Source: Symbiodinium kawagutii
Taxonomy: Eukaryota; Sar; Dinophyceae; Suessiales; Symbiodiniaceae
DNA length: 64,000 nucleotides
NCBI GenBank assembly: GCA_009767595.1
Contig: VSDK01015531.1
Span: 349,610 to 413,609, forward strand
Reading direction: 5' to 3'
In this document: positions 23,325 through 35,802 of the stretch, piece after piece
How positions within the stretch are numbered: the stretch's first letter is position 1
How the letters are laid out: the number at the start of each line of letters is the position of its first letter
Position numbers and translations under genes: made by a program
The notes under the pieces: model-generated
Seen by the model: the letters and a program-made list of their open reading frames with translations, nothing else
Databases searched by the model: none
Told to the model about the DNA's origin: nothing

Positions 23325-24741
23325 GGAGCCAGGCTTCAACCGCTTCGGAGAAGAGGAACCTCCTTGGAGAGATGTCTATGTGATCGCCTTATGGGGCAGG
23401 GACGGGCAGGTGAGGAATCTGGTCCAGGGCTCCGACGCCACGATTGAACTGATGCGCCGACGGTTGGAGGTCAAACGCGAAGCCTTGGGTAACCTGAGAC
23501 GCTCAGTGCTCATGAAACATGAGGAGACGCTCGCCTCCATAAACAACCTGGCGACCATGCTGAAGGCCCGCGGGAAGTTGGAGGAAGCAGAGGATTTGCG
23601 CCGAGAGGCCTTGAAATGCAGAATAGAGACCTTGGGTGCCCAGCATCCAGAAACGCTCAACTCCATAAATAATCTGGCCACAGTGCTGGCGGACCGTGGC
23701 CACTTGGAGGAAGCAGAGGAACTGCTCCGAGAGGTTTTGAAAGGCAGAAGAGAGACCTTGAGTGCAAAAGATCCAGAGACGCTGACCTCCATAAACAACC
23801 TGGCGACGGTGCTGGAGGCCCGCGGCAAGTGGGAGGAAGCAGAGGATTTGCACCGAGAGGTTTTGAAAGGCAGAAGAGAGACCTTGAGTGCAAAAGATCC
23901 AGAGACGCTGACCTCCATAAACAACCTGGCGACGGTGCTGAAGGCCCGCGGCAAATGGGAGGAAGCAGAGGATTTGCACCGAGAGGCCTTGAAAGGCAGC
24001 AGAGGGACCTTGGGTGCCCAGCATCCAAATACGCTCTTCTCCATAAGCAACTTGGCGATGGTGCTCGAGGACCGCGGGAAATTGGAAGAAGCAGAGGATT
24101 TGCACCGAGAGGTCTTGAAAGCCCGGAGAGAGACCTTGGGTGCCCAGCATCCAGACACGCTCGTCTCCATGAACAACCTGGGGATGGTGCTGCAGGACCG
24201 CGGCAAGTTGAAGGATGCAGAGGATTTGTACCGAGAGGCCTTGGAAGGCAGAAGAGAGACCATGGGTGCCCAGCATCCAAATACGCTCAGCTTCATGAAT
24301 AACCTGGCGGCGGTGCTGAAGGCGCGCGGCAAGTTGGAGGAAGCTGAGGATTTGTTCCGAGAGGCCTTGAAAGCCCAGAGAGAGACCTTGGGTGCCCAGC
24401 ATCCAAATACGCTCAGCTCCATAAACAACCTGGCTTCGGTGCTCAGTGACCGCGGGAAATTGGAAGAAGCAGAGGATTTGCACCGAGAGGTCTTGAAAGC
24501 CCAGAGAGAGACCATGGGTGCCCAGCATCCAAATACGCTCAGTTCCATGCAAAATCTCGGCTGTGTGCTGTATGAACTCCGCCGATTCAGCGAGGCAGTG
24601 GACTTGCTGCGAGAGGCCTCGAGTGGCAGGAGAGCGGCCCTGGGCGCTGGCCATCCCCGCACAGAGGACTCCATCCAAAGCCTCGTCATGGCGCTGCGGG
24701 CGCAAGGCAAATTCCGAGGCCAACCAGTTGGAAAAGCCTGA
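23325..24741 (+). CDS. TPR (kinesin-light-chain / nephrocystin-3-like) repeat exon, C-terminal part of the YHYT-TPR gene
   Basis: After CTGAG the open frame starts GEPGFNRFGEEEPPWRDVY and runs to a TGA at 24739-24741. From about residue 70 it has nine full 42-residue TPR units of the form TL-x-S-I-N-N-L-A-x-V-L-x-x-R-G-K-x-E-E-A-E-D-L-x-R-E-A-L, each ending with G-A-Q-H-P, and a tenth partial unit. Such repeats bind peptide ligands or partner proteins. The repeats are also 126-bp tandem repeats in DNA; units 2-4 are especially alike, implying recent unequal exchange. GTG at 23380 is not the start because the frame continues upstream to the acceptor. Long antisense frames are shadows. Confidence 0.8.
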
Positions 24742-25198
24742 GAGCTCCGGGTACCCGGCGCAGCAGCGGTGAGTTTTCCAGAGAGCATCTTCTGTCCCAA
24801 CGAGTTTCACCTGCGGACGAGTCATGGCCAAGCCATCCGAAGAATGGGCGCATGGTGAGGGAACATCCCGATCATTCAAAGATTTTCAAAGGCTAGGAAT
24901 AGGTCATTCTCGGGAGGTTCACCAGGGGGTCCCAGGGGCCCTTGACCCACAGGCAGATGATCATGTCTTGGCATAGTAACTTGCCAACCCGAAAGATCCA
25001 CCCAGAGGTTGGCACCGACTTGAAGCTGATTGAGTTGATGGTCATTGTCATTCACAGATGAGATCGTGCACCATTCATGGAACACATTTTTGTTTACATG
25101 TTTTATATTTTTTCATCTGCAAACATGACCATAATAATTGTATATTCATACGCTGTTTTCCCCTCACCTTGATCTTTTTCCCGTACTGAAGCCTTGGT

Positions 25199-25308
25199 TT
25201 AGGAGCTTCCTGAACGATTTTGCGCTGGAAGTGTTGGAGCGTAACAGAGACAAGGCGGGTGCGCGAGCGAGACAGGCTGTTGGGTGGTTCAACTTCCAGC
25301 CATGGTGG
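25199..25308 (+). CDS. possible exon of a second plus-strand gene
   Basis: Reads FLNDFALEVLERNRDKAGA then RARQAVGWFNFQPW, followed by GGTGAATGATGGG repeat typical of intron 5' ends in this window. Not recognised. An antisense reading exists but is less protein-like. Confidence 0.35.
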
Positions 25309-25319
25309 TGAATCCTGGT

Positions 25320-27070
25320 GAATGATGGGATTTCTCATGGGTAAATGATTGCTAAATAATCATTTATAATTAATTTATAATGATTTATACCGGGTACCAT
25401 GGTTGATGATGGAGAGCTTGTGGCTAGTTAGTGGTTAATGATGGGCTTAATGATGGGCTTAATGCTGGTGGACTCGTGCTTAACAATGGTAAAGCAACCA
25501 AAAATGAACCCGCAATTTTTGCCAGGGTATGCTACCCAAGGCTAGTCGTGACATACAAACTTGTTAGATTTTCTGGGACTTGAAAGTTGCAGCAACAACT
25601 TCGCCACTTGATTAAATGGTTTGGAGTCAAACCCTTTGTCCCTGTCCCTGGTTAACATTCCATTAAACATGACCAAGTTCGTTTTTGTTGGGAAGTTGAC
25701 TTTCTCAGTTTTGGGATGGTTGGTATTGATTCATACCCTTTTGGCACGATGAAGGAGTGAAAAGGCACCATGCAACAGGTGCGACATGGCAGGTCTTTGT
25801 AGCTCAATCTAGCTGCATGCATGACATGTGATACCAGTTTCATACTGACAAGTCACTTCTTTGTTTCTTGAACGACTACATCCAAAGCCTTGGGTGTTCT
25901 ATTTATGAGGAAGGAGTTTTGTTGATGCAAATTATGTTGGAATAGTTGTGAAGATGTGATGCCCTGTGAACCATCATTTACCGAATTTTTGGCACCACCA
26001 TTCACCACCATTCACCACCATTAACCATTAATTTATCATGAACTGCCCATGAATCAACCATCATTCACCATCATCTACCCATGATTTACCCATCATTCAC
26101 CATCATCTACCCATCATTTAGCCATCATTCCCAATCATGAACCAGTGACTACCCATCAATTTCCCATGAATCAACATCTATCCTATCATTAATCCTATCA
26201 TGAACCCTGAATTAGCCATGCTTAAGCATTATGAACCATCACTTTCCCATTGATTTGAATCATTAACCATCAGCCATGATGAATCCTATCATTAAGCATC
26301 ATTTCCCCCACTTGTCAGCACCACCCTTAAGCATCATTTGCCCATCATTTACTCATCATTGATCCTTTCACTGAATCATTAACAGTCATGAATCATGATA
26401 AATCCTATCATGAACCATCATTGCCCCATCAGCAGTTCAGTAGCCATGATCCCCCCATGAATCAATTCATTTCCCCATAATTTCCCTAGCATGTACCAGC
26501 CATTCTGATTTACCTATATATATCCCCATTGGAATTTCCTCTACGAAATGGGGTGGGCTAAGGTCAAAATTTAATATATTTTGTAAAATGGATTTCTGGT
26601 CCTATACATTTCCTGGGGAATGCTAAATTCCACCTAGCCTTCACAAAACGTAGAGGGCCAATTTTGGCAACCAGCATGTGGCTCTGGCACCTGAGAAAAC
26701 GTAGAGCCATGCAATCTGCTAGACGTTGTGTTGAAAACTGAAGTGGTTTTGTGCCTCGACTGTTCTGTGGCGGGACACCCTCATTATGTAGTGATTTTCA
26801 ATGGTTTTTTACAGCTGTTCCCCAGGGAAACCGAGAGCAACCTGGCCTTCGCAAAACGTAGAAACAGCATAGCCATGACATTCAGTAGAGAAAACACAAA
26901 AAGTCCCTACAAAATGATAACCTCCACCCCCCCACCTTAATTTCACAGGGGATTTATATATCTATTAACATAATCAATTAGCCATCATGACCCATCATGA
27001 ACCATTTTTTAGCCATATGATTTACCTGGCACTAGCCATTACCTTCCCATGATTTTCCCATGCAGCACCT
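25320..27070. repeat. repeat-filled intron/intergenic sequence
   Basis: G/T-rich GGTTAATGATGG at 25330-25490, then unique sequence to about 25970, then a long C/A-rich CCATCATTCACCATCA tract to about 26520. At 26640-26870 the short motif AAAACGTAGA occurs three times. No convincing gene in this stretch. Confidence 0.6.
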
Positions 27071-27119
27071 TCCTTTGATTCACCGTTGGCCAGCCTCTCC
27101 TTGGCCACGCAGCAAGGCG

Positions 27120-27222
27120 TTGCAGGTGCGTTTGGCGGTGCTGGAACAGGAGGTGCCGGAGCCCGGTGGCACAGCACAACGCTCCGTGGAGGCGTGGCAG
27201 GGAAAAGCCGATGCTACATGAT
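27120..27222 (+). CDS. possible exon of a second plus-strand gene
   Basis: After GTTGCAG the frame reads VRLAVLEQEVPEPGGTAQ then RSVEAWQGKADA. It is flanked upstream by the longest CCATCATT tract in the window and downstream by 400 bp of TGATGGTTGG repeat, exactly the exon-flanking pattern seen elsewhere. Not recognised. Confidence 0.4.
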
Positions 27223-27239
27223 CCTTGATGGTGCTTGGA

Positions 27240-28656
27240 AATGGTTTGGCTTACAGTGGTTCATACTGATTTACAGTGATTTACAGTGATTTTTAGATAT
27301 TTTTAGTGGCTGAATAGTGATTGATGGTTGATTATTGGTTGGTTGTTGGTTGGTTTTTTGGGCAGTCATGGTCAATGATGGTTAATGATGCGGATTGATG
27401 ATGGTGGTTGGTTATTTGTTCATTTGGTAAATGGTTGGTTTTCTTGTTAACGGTTGTTTGATGTTGGCTATTTGTCGGCTATCAGTGCGACATTTGTTGG
27501 TTGATGATGGTTAATTAATCATGGTGGTTGACCATGTCAAGATGTTTGGTATAATTGTTGACAATGATGATTGATATGATTGATACGGATATTTGTTTGA
27601 TGGTGGTTCGTGGTATTGTTTGAGTTGTCGGCAAACATGGTAAACGACAGCTGGTTGATGATCATGGTGGTGGGTCACGCTTCACAATTGCTACGGAAGA
27701 GTAGGGTATAAAACCACCAATATCAGAGGAATAACTGAAATAAGAAACGATGTAGTCATTTTGGTGTGACAGATCTTGTTGAGTATCGTTTGTGATATTC
27801 TTAACCATCATCAGCCAGTATTGGTCACCACCACTCTGAATCACCACTAGAATAGTGAATTTTTCCCTATTGCTAATCAACATGAACCACTACCTGAGTT
27901 CCTTTCCACTGTCAACCGCTGCTATCAACCACTGCTATCAACCACTGTTTTTGTCTTATTCTCAACCACCACTAGTTATGATTGATCATCATCTACGTTA
28001 AGCATTTATGTTTTCGCCCACTATGAATCCTTCCCACCCATCATTTCCAACCATTGGTAACCCCACAGTGATACATATTATGATTAACCATCATTAGGCT
28101 GATCTTAATTATGGCTCATTAAACCATGGTTTGATGGTTGGCTCATCTTAATGGCTGGTAACCATGATGAACCCCACAGTTTAGGCATCATCATCCACCA
28201 CTCAATCCTTCTTCGCCTCATTGGCGCCACGTGCAACGCAACTGCACCAGGCCACGGTTCGTTGCTGGTCGCAGTTTCGAAAGAGCCTGAGATGTTGCGC
28301 TTCAGCTCCAGGTGGGGCAGTGGCTGGTGCCTTAGATGAGTAAATGGTGCTGATGGGTGAGGAAACCACTGAATGATTGGTCCATTTGGGTGAAGCAATC
28401 CCTATAACCAAGATAACCAAGGCAAGTGGGGCTTAAGTATGGCTAACGATTGGTAGTAATAAAGGGTGTAATCATCGACAAGAGAAGTTAAACAACTACT
28501 GGTCATGGGGGTTTCTCAAGCCAGTTTGGGGATCCCAAGTTGTGGTGACTTTATTAGTAATCAGTGTAAGTCATTGATAAACTGGGATGGTGAATGATTG
28601 CTGGTGATGGATAATGGTTGAGAGATGGTTGAGAGATGGTTCAGGGAGGTGGTGAG

Positions 28657-28711
<55 letters not shown>

Positions 28712-30780
28712 AGTGGTGATCATGATGATGCTAGTGGTGATCATGATGATCAACGGTCTGATTGATTAGCTGCATGAAACTATTGATCAACTATTTCTCA
28801 ATTAATCATCAATTGAGATGTTTCGTGGGGTGGACGTTTCGGGTACCGTGGATTCTGCGGCTTAGTCCCCGGGGTAACCCCGATGGGTGCAGGAGTTGAA
28901 GACTTCGATCGAGTGGTCGTAGATTTGGATCATCGAACGCAAAGGTGGGGCCAAGTGCTGAGGTGTCACGCGGGACAGTCCTATACAAGCAGCAACCAAG
29001 GAGGAATCGCCCTTGTGTGATTATTTGCGTATATATCAATCCAATCCAATGTGATGGATAGATTGAAGCACCCCAGAAAATAGTCGCCATCTATACCTTA
29101 CGTATCCATATTTGGGGAATAGATCGATCAAATTTACCTACCAGTGTCTATCGATGTACCTTCAAAATGCCCAGTTTCCCTCTTCACATCAATTCTTGCA
29201 TTTCAAACATTGACTCATGGATGACCACACAGCAAGAGTCTCAGGCTGTTCTAAATTCATCCTGCCTCATCCTCCAGGCTTAGAGCCATGCTGGAAGGCT
29301 CCTGAAGCTTTCTGAATCGAGTAGCCGCTGGGGACAAAACTTGCAGGTCTCACTGAGGCTGGTCTTGACGTCGCAGCGGTGTAACGATGGGAGAAGAACC
29401 TGAGAACTGCGTATGTCATGTGTCATTTTGTCCCTTTGTGGCGCCGTTGTGAGTGTAACCATATAGAAGCAGTACAGAGAGAGGAGCTTGCACACTGCGA
29501 TGTAGAGATAGTGGACTTTGAATCACAACTCGAAATAGGAGACCTTGCAAGTATTTTGATGAGAAGTGCAGCGTGCAACATCGCACAACATGCACTCCGA
29601 CAGTGGCTTCTGATGGCATAGACACCAGATGATTACCAGGGGTTATTTCAGGGCTTATTGACCGATCATGAGCAACCATGAGTAGTGATTAAATCACGGC
29701 TAACTTCAATGAGTGCTAATGGTTGAATCAGATGGTGAACACTTGTCCATATTCACCAATGATTGGCGACTGCTGATCAACTTATACCAGCGGAACTTGT
29801 AAATGACATCCGACTTGCGCAAGTGTGAACTCCCCTGCGTCGCTGTCCAGTGGCTGTAGCCTTAGGCGGGCGCAACAGGATTGCGACTCCCTGTTTCCCT
29901 CGGTACTGCGGCTTTGGCCAATGCTTCGCTTGGGCCTCTCCATAAATTCAGGAGAGATTTCAGATGTAGGAACGAAGTTGTCTACTTCTACCAGCTGGTT
30001 TGGTAAGAATGGTGGATAAGGGGATTGGCTTGTTGCAGCTGTGGGATAAGAATGGTTGATACTTGAGAGGATGAGTTCGTTGCATCTCGTTGGCATCCAA
30101 TTAGGCGAATCCATGGCTTGGGACCACATGCAAGAAGTTGCCAAGATCTAAAGACTCCTGATGCTCCCCGTACTCCGATTGAAAGCTAGTTGCTCCCTAG
30201 TCATTGCAGATTTGACTAGCAACTAGCTTCCAAACGGTGATTTGAGGGTGCTGTCAGAAACTGTAATAGGCATTAATAAGCCCCAACGTATTCAAAGATG
30301 ACAAATTTCGCAAGGAAACTTGCCAATTCTCAAGGATGCTAGCCATTTCAAAGCATCATTAACAGTCAGTATTGACCATTCTCAATCATTCATAGCTAGC
30401 CATCACTAATCATCACAAAGAATACCCATTTTGAACGTCGACATGAGCGTCATTGAAGTGGACAACTCCAACTGAACAACGGTCCCCGCTTCTGGGGAGG
30501 GGGAACTGACTGTCGGACAAAAAAGTGATGGACTGTGCAGCGATGGACGTCGCATTGACCGTCCGTTTGCGGTGCCAAGGATGTAGTGAACGATCATAAA
30601 TGATTCTTCAGCATCAATCAACGGCTTCAAATGAAGCCATTCTGAAATCTTCCATCCACAAAACATCAGCCATTCAAATAAAACATTTATCCATTCATTA
30701 ATTATGGTTCATGATGCATCATTAGCCATTACAACCAGAAACCATACCTATTTAGCGTGTCAATGTGACCAAGAAAGCAG
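27240..30780. other. repeat-rich stretch with no firm gene
   Basis: 27240-27660 is TGATGGTTGG repeat, 27880-28120 is AACCATCA repeat and 28656-28745 is a (GAT)n microsatellite. Between 28200 and 28325 and between 29280 and 29420 are G/C-richer patches that could be exons, but no frame is persuasive. 30360-30700 is AACCATCATT-type sequence with one G/C-rich island (30420-30590). Confidence 0.5.
28656..28712. repeat. (GAT)n microsatellite
   Basis: An almost pure GAT run of about 55 bp, continuing with imperfect units to 28745. Confidence 0.95.
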
Positions 30781-30950
30781 GTCATCTTTAACTCATGCAA
30801 CATTCTTCATTGCAAAGGGAGATAACTGCAGCACGTGCATTGCATCACTGCAAAAGTTCCGTACATCCAAATTTCAGCCTCATCCTCAGCTTGATAATCA
30901 AATAGAACATCAGATATTTTATGAATCTGTTCTGCGTGCTGCTCCACTCG

Positions 30951-31310
30951 TTGGCAGCCGCCAAGACACTGCGTTTCAGCACATGTCACGCTGGTTTGCA
31001 AGCACGGCTGCTGATGCTTTGCCCGCAGGCCCCCGGGGGNNNNNNNNNNNNNNNNNNNNNNNNNNNNNNNNNNNNNNNNNNNNNNNNNNNNNNNNNNNNN
31101 NNNNNNNNNNNNNNNNNNNNNNNNNNNNNNNNNNNNNNNNNNNNNNNNNNNNNNNNNNNNNNNNNNNNNNNNNNNNNNNNNNNNNNNNNNNNNNNNNNNN
31201 NNNNNNNNNNNNNNNNNNNNNNNNNNNNNNNNNNNNNNNNNNNNNNNNNNNNNNNNNNNNCGGTTCCTTGCGCTGCACGCCGCCGTGGGGGGAAGCAGGT
31301 CGGAGACGCG
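30951..31310 (+). CDS. duplicated exon A, copy 2, interrupted by assembly gap
   Basis: Reads RQDTAFQHMSRWFASTAADA then LPA before 221 N (31040-31260), and resumes as G/C-rich sequence ending GGGAAGCAG|GTCGG as in copy 1. Copy 1 has almost no sequence in the interval matching the gap, so copy 2 either carries an insertion or the gap length is nominal. Confidence 0.4.
31040..31260. other. assembly gap (N)
   Basis: A run of 221 N after a C/G homopolymer-like CCCCCGGGGG. The position is homologous to 15220 in copy 1. Confidence 1.
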
Positions 31311-32119
31311 GAAGGGTTGCTGATGCTGCTGGTAACCCCTCCATTCACAATGGATTGGTTGATGGAAAATCTACGTCGAAACCTGTGTCTTGACCGCCAA
31401 TTAGAGGGGTTTTCCAACGTATAGATTTTCCCATCAACCCTTTGGGATCTACGATCAACCAGGGAGTATGAATGGGTTCAGTATTTGATGATCGAGCTGG
31501 TTGGCTTATGATAACTGATAACTCTAATTTTGTTGTTGATAGACCAGGTCTGGTCTATAATAACTAGTGATGGTCGATATGTCAGATGGATGCCCAGGTG
31601 GATCATTAAGTACCAATGTGATTTACTAACTTTTGAGATTTAACCAACAGTTGATTGTGAACACTCAATGGTTCAAACAAAATTCAGCACCATGCAACAG
31701 CCATCTAAAAGTATTCATCTACAGATCACTTTTGCAGGGGAAGACCTCCATCGATATGGGGTACAGTTCGTATGCACTATGTGCCATGGAGGATGCTTCA
31801 GCCCAGCTGGGTGTGGTGCAACCGATGGTTGATCCGTTGAAGCCACTGATCCCCCACGAACGGACCCCCTGAAGGCATGGTGAATTCCCAGCTTTCAAGT
31901 CCCAGATTTCGCTGATCCTGGGAGACTGCTCCTGAGCTCACCTGCATTGTTGATGACTATCATTAACCATTGATGATTGTCATCATGTATTTACGCGATC
32001 ATTTGCTACATTCGATGGACCATTCATTGTAGTAGCCATCATGAAGGCATCATTAAGACATCATTCACCATGACCAGCTATCAATGAAGCTCCAAGTGCC
32101 CATGACCAACCACAACGAG

Positions 32120-32290
32120 CCACGTTTGAATTCCACCCCTATCGCCAGCACCATGCCGCCAGGCCCAAGCCTGGGCCTGGAAGCAGCTGACCCACCTGGG
32201 ATGGTCGCCGTGTGGGCCGCGGAGCGCCGTCGCTGGCGGAGAAGCTGACGGCGAAGCGAAGAACGGTCGAGGCCGTGGAGCTGGGGCTCT
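32120..32290 (+). CDS. duplicated exon C, copy 2
   Basis: The frame AEKLTAKRRTVEAVELGLW matches the copy 1 exon resuming after the gap at 16666. It is followed by GGTGGTTAAGGATGG intron repeat. This copy is complete and shows what copy 1's gap probably spans. Confidence 0.5.
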
Positions 32291-32954
32291 GGAAGTGGAT
32301 CCATCTTGGTGGTGGTTAAGGATGGTTAAGGATGGTGGTTTTGATGGTTGAGATGATGGTTGGTTTTAAGGTTTGACATGATGGTTAAGAAGATGGTTTC
32401 ATAGTGGTTGAGGATGATTGATGATGGTGGTTTTGATGATTAAGATGGTGATCTAGAATGATACTTAAGGATGGTCGCTTAATGCTGTTTGTTTGATGGA
32501 TTCTTGATTGTTGAGGATGGTTCAGGACAACCATCAAGATCCATAGCGCAATCGTCGCCTCTAACCATTCAGTGATTGGTTAATGGTACAACTGTTGATG
32601 ATGGTGGTGCTCATTATGATGGTTTGATGAGGGTTTGAGGATGATGATAATATGTGCTTCATGAAGGTTACGAATGATGGCAAATGAGCTACAGCTGCTT
32701 AAGTCATGATCCTCATTTGCTGGTGAACAATGATATTCACACTGTGAAGATGACTCGCTGTTTGCCAAGATGATCATCATAGGGTTACATCAAAGCTTGC
32801 CAGATAAATACAGAAGAACATCATTGCTATGCGCCAGCATTTGTTATTGTAACCTTTAGCCCTTTTTTGATGTACCTATCCGTTGATTATCTGCTGACGA
32901 TTTCAAGGGCGAGTGGCTGAAAGTCATTGGCCAAACTCTGCAAGTATCTCAACC

Positions 32955-33125
32955 GATGGTTCCAGCAAGACCAATGTAATCCCAAACATCACTTTCGTTC
33001 TGTCAGGACTTGCATCTTGAGCTTGTGCCAGCCAAACCCACGACATCGGTGACATCGACACTGGAGGAGGAAGAGGCAAGAGGGGGTTGGAATACGGTTC
33101 CCTCTTGGCTCTTGTTGCTTTTAAG
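32955..33125 (+). CDS. duplicated exon D, copy 2
   Basis: Frame QTSLSFCQDLHLELVPAKP, TTSVTSTLEEEEARGGWNTV is open as in copy 1. The alternative frame that is open in copy 1 has stops here, which favours the QTS frame. Confidence 0.45.
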
Positions 33126-34014
33126 ATGGTCAGTGTTGTAATGGCTGAAAACTTAACCAAAGCTTGTACAAGTTCAATCATGGTGCCTGAGCCATTGAGC
33201 ACTGTTAGTTTGCCAGCTACATGACCCACAGGAAGTATTTCAACCATGAGGATATGCTGAAAATACATCAGTTTGTCGAAGCTGCCCTGTGACAACGTTG
33301 GCCACAACGGGGTAGATTCAAGCAGCCACACTCAGATGGAATCGTATGGTTCACTGATTGCTCACGGTTCAAAATTGGATATGGGATGGGATGAGACAAG
33401 TTCGACGTTAGGATGATTGAACTGTTTCCATGAAAGACTTGTATTCCGGCTGAGAAGATCTATGGGGGGGTGTTGATCAATAATTCTGCTTAACAACCAA
33501 CCAACCAACTTTAGCAAGCACTTCTGCGTTAGTTGGTTGGTCATTCACCTCTAAAGATCACCATTTGTTAGGTGGTTGGTTCTTCACTAATAACGAATTC
33601 CTAGCCATCATTGAAGCCCTAGCCATTGATCATTGGATTCTTCCTCATCATGAAAATATGGTTAGCTAAGCTACCATTAAGCATTTTCCACCATCATGCT
33701 TAACCAGCACTACAGTACACTGTTATTGCCAGCCATCATTGGCCATCATTATTCCACCATCATTCACTATGGTTAACCACCACGCCATACATTACAAGTA
33801 AGCCCTGAGGATTGTGACAATTTATTTGAATCCTTATGATCCACACCGATCAACCACCAATCAATCACTATCGAACTACCCTTTGCTACACTAACATGGC
33901 AATCGTTCCCAGGGTTTCCTGTCAAACAAATGGTGCTTTTCCATTGCCATGTAAGTTTACCAAAGGGTATCACTTTGTATCGCCACGTATCACCTAACCA
34001 CTCATCACTGATCA

Positions 34015-34130
34015 ATGGCCCTCGCAGATTCGAAGGCTGACAGCAACAAGCAGCTAACCGAAACCATGGGACTTGCCAAAGTGCTCACATGGCTGGTCCA
34101 AAGCTCAGTTGAAGCTAGAGCTGCAGTGGT
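34015..34130 (+). CDS. duplicated exon G, copy 2
   Basis: Reads MALADSKADSNKQLTETM then GLAKVLTWLVQSSVEARAA. The frame is kept relative to copy 1, with substitutions such as G/N and D/E. Function unknown. Confidence 0.45.
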
Positions 34131-35082
34131 GTGGGCTCCAGGGGTTGCACAGCGACCAATACTCACTGGCCGGTGTTACTCGTAACCATCATTAACCTTC
34201 ATCAAATGTGCAAACCAGAACCATGACAATCAAGGTAAACTACTATGCACCATCATTAGCGGTTAATGATTAAACCACTAATCAACCATGAGAACTAGAA
34301 CCATTAACTATAAAGCATAATTTTAAGCATCAGTACCCGTCAATCGACCAGCTTAGCAAGTGTATGGCTGTGGGCCATTTCCGATCTGAGTGGTTCGATT
34401 TGCGGGAGCCCGGAATGCACGGGATCTACCTGGTCAATACCAGCGATCATTGTCACAGAATCCAGGAATGCACTGATCACCCGATAATGGGTGACTAATG
34501 ATGAAATATTGTGAATAGTGGGTGGGGAATACTGGTCAGTGGTTAGTGGTGATGATGGTTGATTGCGGTTGGATCATGCTTGATGGCTGTTGGTACTGGT
34601 GAAGTTGACATTCACGTTGGGTTTATGGAGGTTGATATATAACAGTTTGGGATGGTTGACAATAATGTGCAATCTTGGTCAGCATTGCCAGATTTGAACA
34701 TGGGATACTGACCAACAGCAGACCATCGTTAGCCAATCAATAGTGATCATCATTGACCTGGTTCGCAAAGATTGCCCTTTACTAATCATAAACATGGTTG
34801 ACATCATCAGACATGTTTAAACAGAACATACATACAGTATGTTATATCGGATGATAATGGTTGATAACGGCCAATATCATGAACCATCATTAAATGCGCA
34901 AACCAATCAACCATAACAACCAGGATTAGCCACTAAAAAAACACTATTGACCAGAATTATCAACCATCAAGTAACCTAGATCAATTCACCACCAATGGAC
35001 CATTATTAACCGCCATGAACCATGGTAAGCATCAATCAGCCATGGGTCCAAACCCTACGATTCACCATGGTTCATCATGCGC

Positions 35083-35170
35083 ACGTGCAGCCACAGGACA
35101 CCCAGTGGAGTCCAAAGGCCTTTGCGCTGTTGGCAACGCTCAGGAGGACACCGGGGCCTGGGAGAATTGG
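35083..35170 (+). CDS. duplicated exon H, copy 2
   Basis: Reads HVQPQDTQWSPKAFALLATL then RRTPGPGRI. The core is identical at the protein level to copy 1. Confidence 0.45.
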
Positions 35171-35802
35171 ATGAGTTACGCAGCTGTGCATCCCGAGACC
35201 TGCAGAAACCATGACATTCCCCAACTCTCAGCTTTGGGATCCCATGGTTTTTTTTGTGTGCCTTTTTCATTTTCGCAAAGAAACCTAGTGATTTTTTGGA
35301 ACAAGTCAGAACAGGCAAATCTTTGGTTTGCAGCATGTTTTGATTCTCATTTTGCTTGTTCCGAGTCCTGCAAAAAATAGTGATTTTGATCAGAGATTGG
35401 GGTGCTTTTCTTTTCTGCATAGGTTCTTCCAGGGAACATGTGGTGGATCAAACTGTTGGGTATAAAGTCTGAGAAGACTGAGAATTCGCGACAGGCTGAC
35501 GCAGTTTGGCTTTCAGTGAGCCACAAGCTGTCAGGCCAACAGTGAACCCCTAAGATCAAAAGCATTGCAAGTGGCATGTCACAAGCTCGGGCTGGAATCT
35601 CGATCACGAATACTTCCACTGCAAAGTGATATGAAACCAAAGGCTGTCTCAGTATGTCTTAGTCATTTGACTGAGTAGTCTGCATTTTTGTCAGAGTGGC
35701 AAATGGTGTCGAAACATTTGCCTAGAATGACGACAACACCCTAAGATTTTCAGCGAAGCACGTTGCTATCAATTTTCCTTTCGCTTCCAACATCCACAGA
35801 TC

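Noticed and set aside
23376..24879. Antisense frames of 450-470 residues opposite the TPR exon
   Set aside because: They mirror the 126-bp repeat and have no domain; the plus frame is an unmistakable TPR array.
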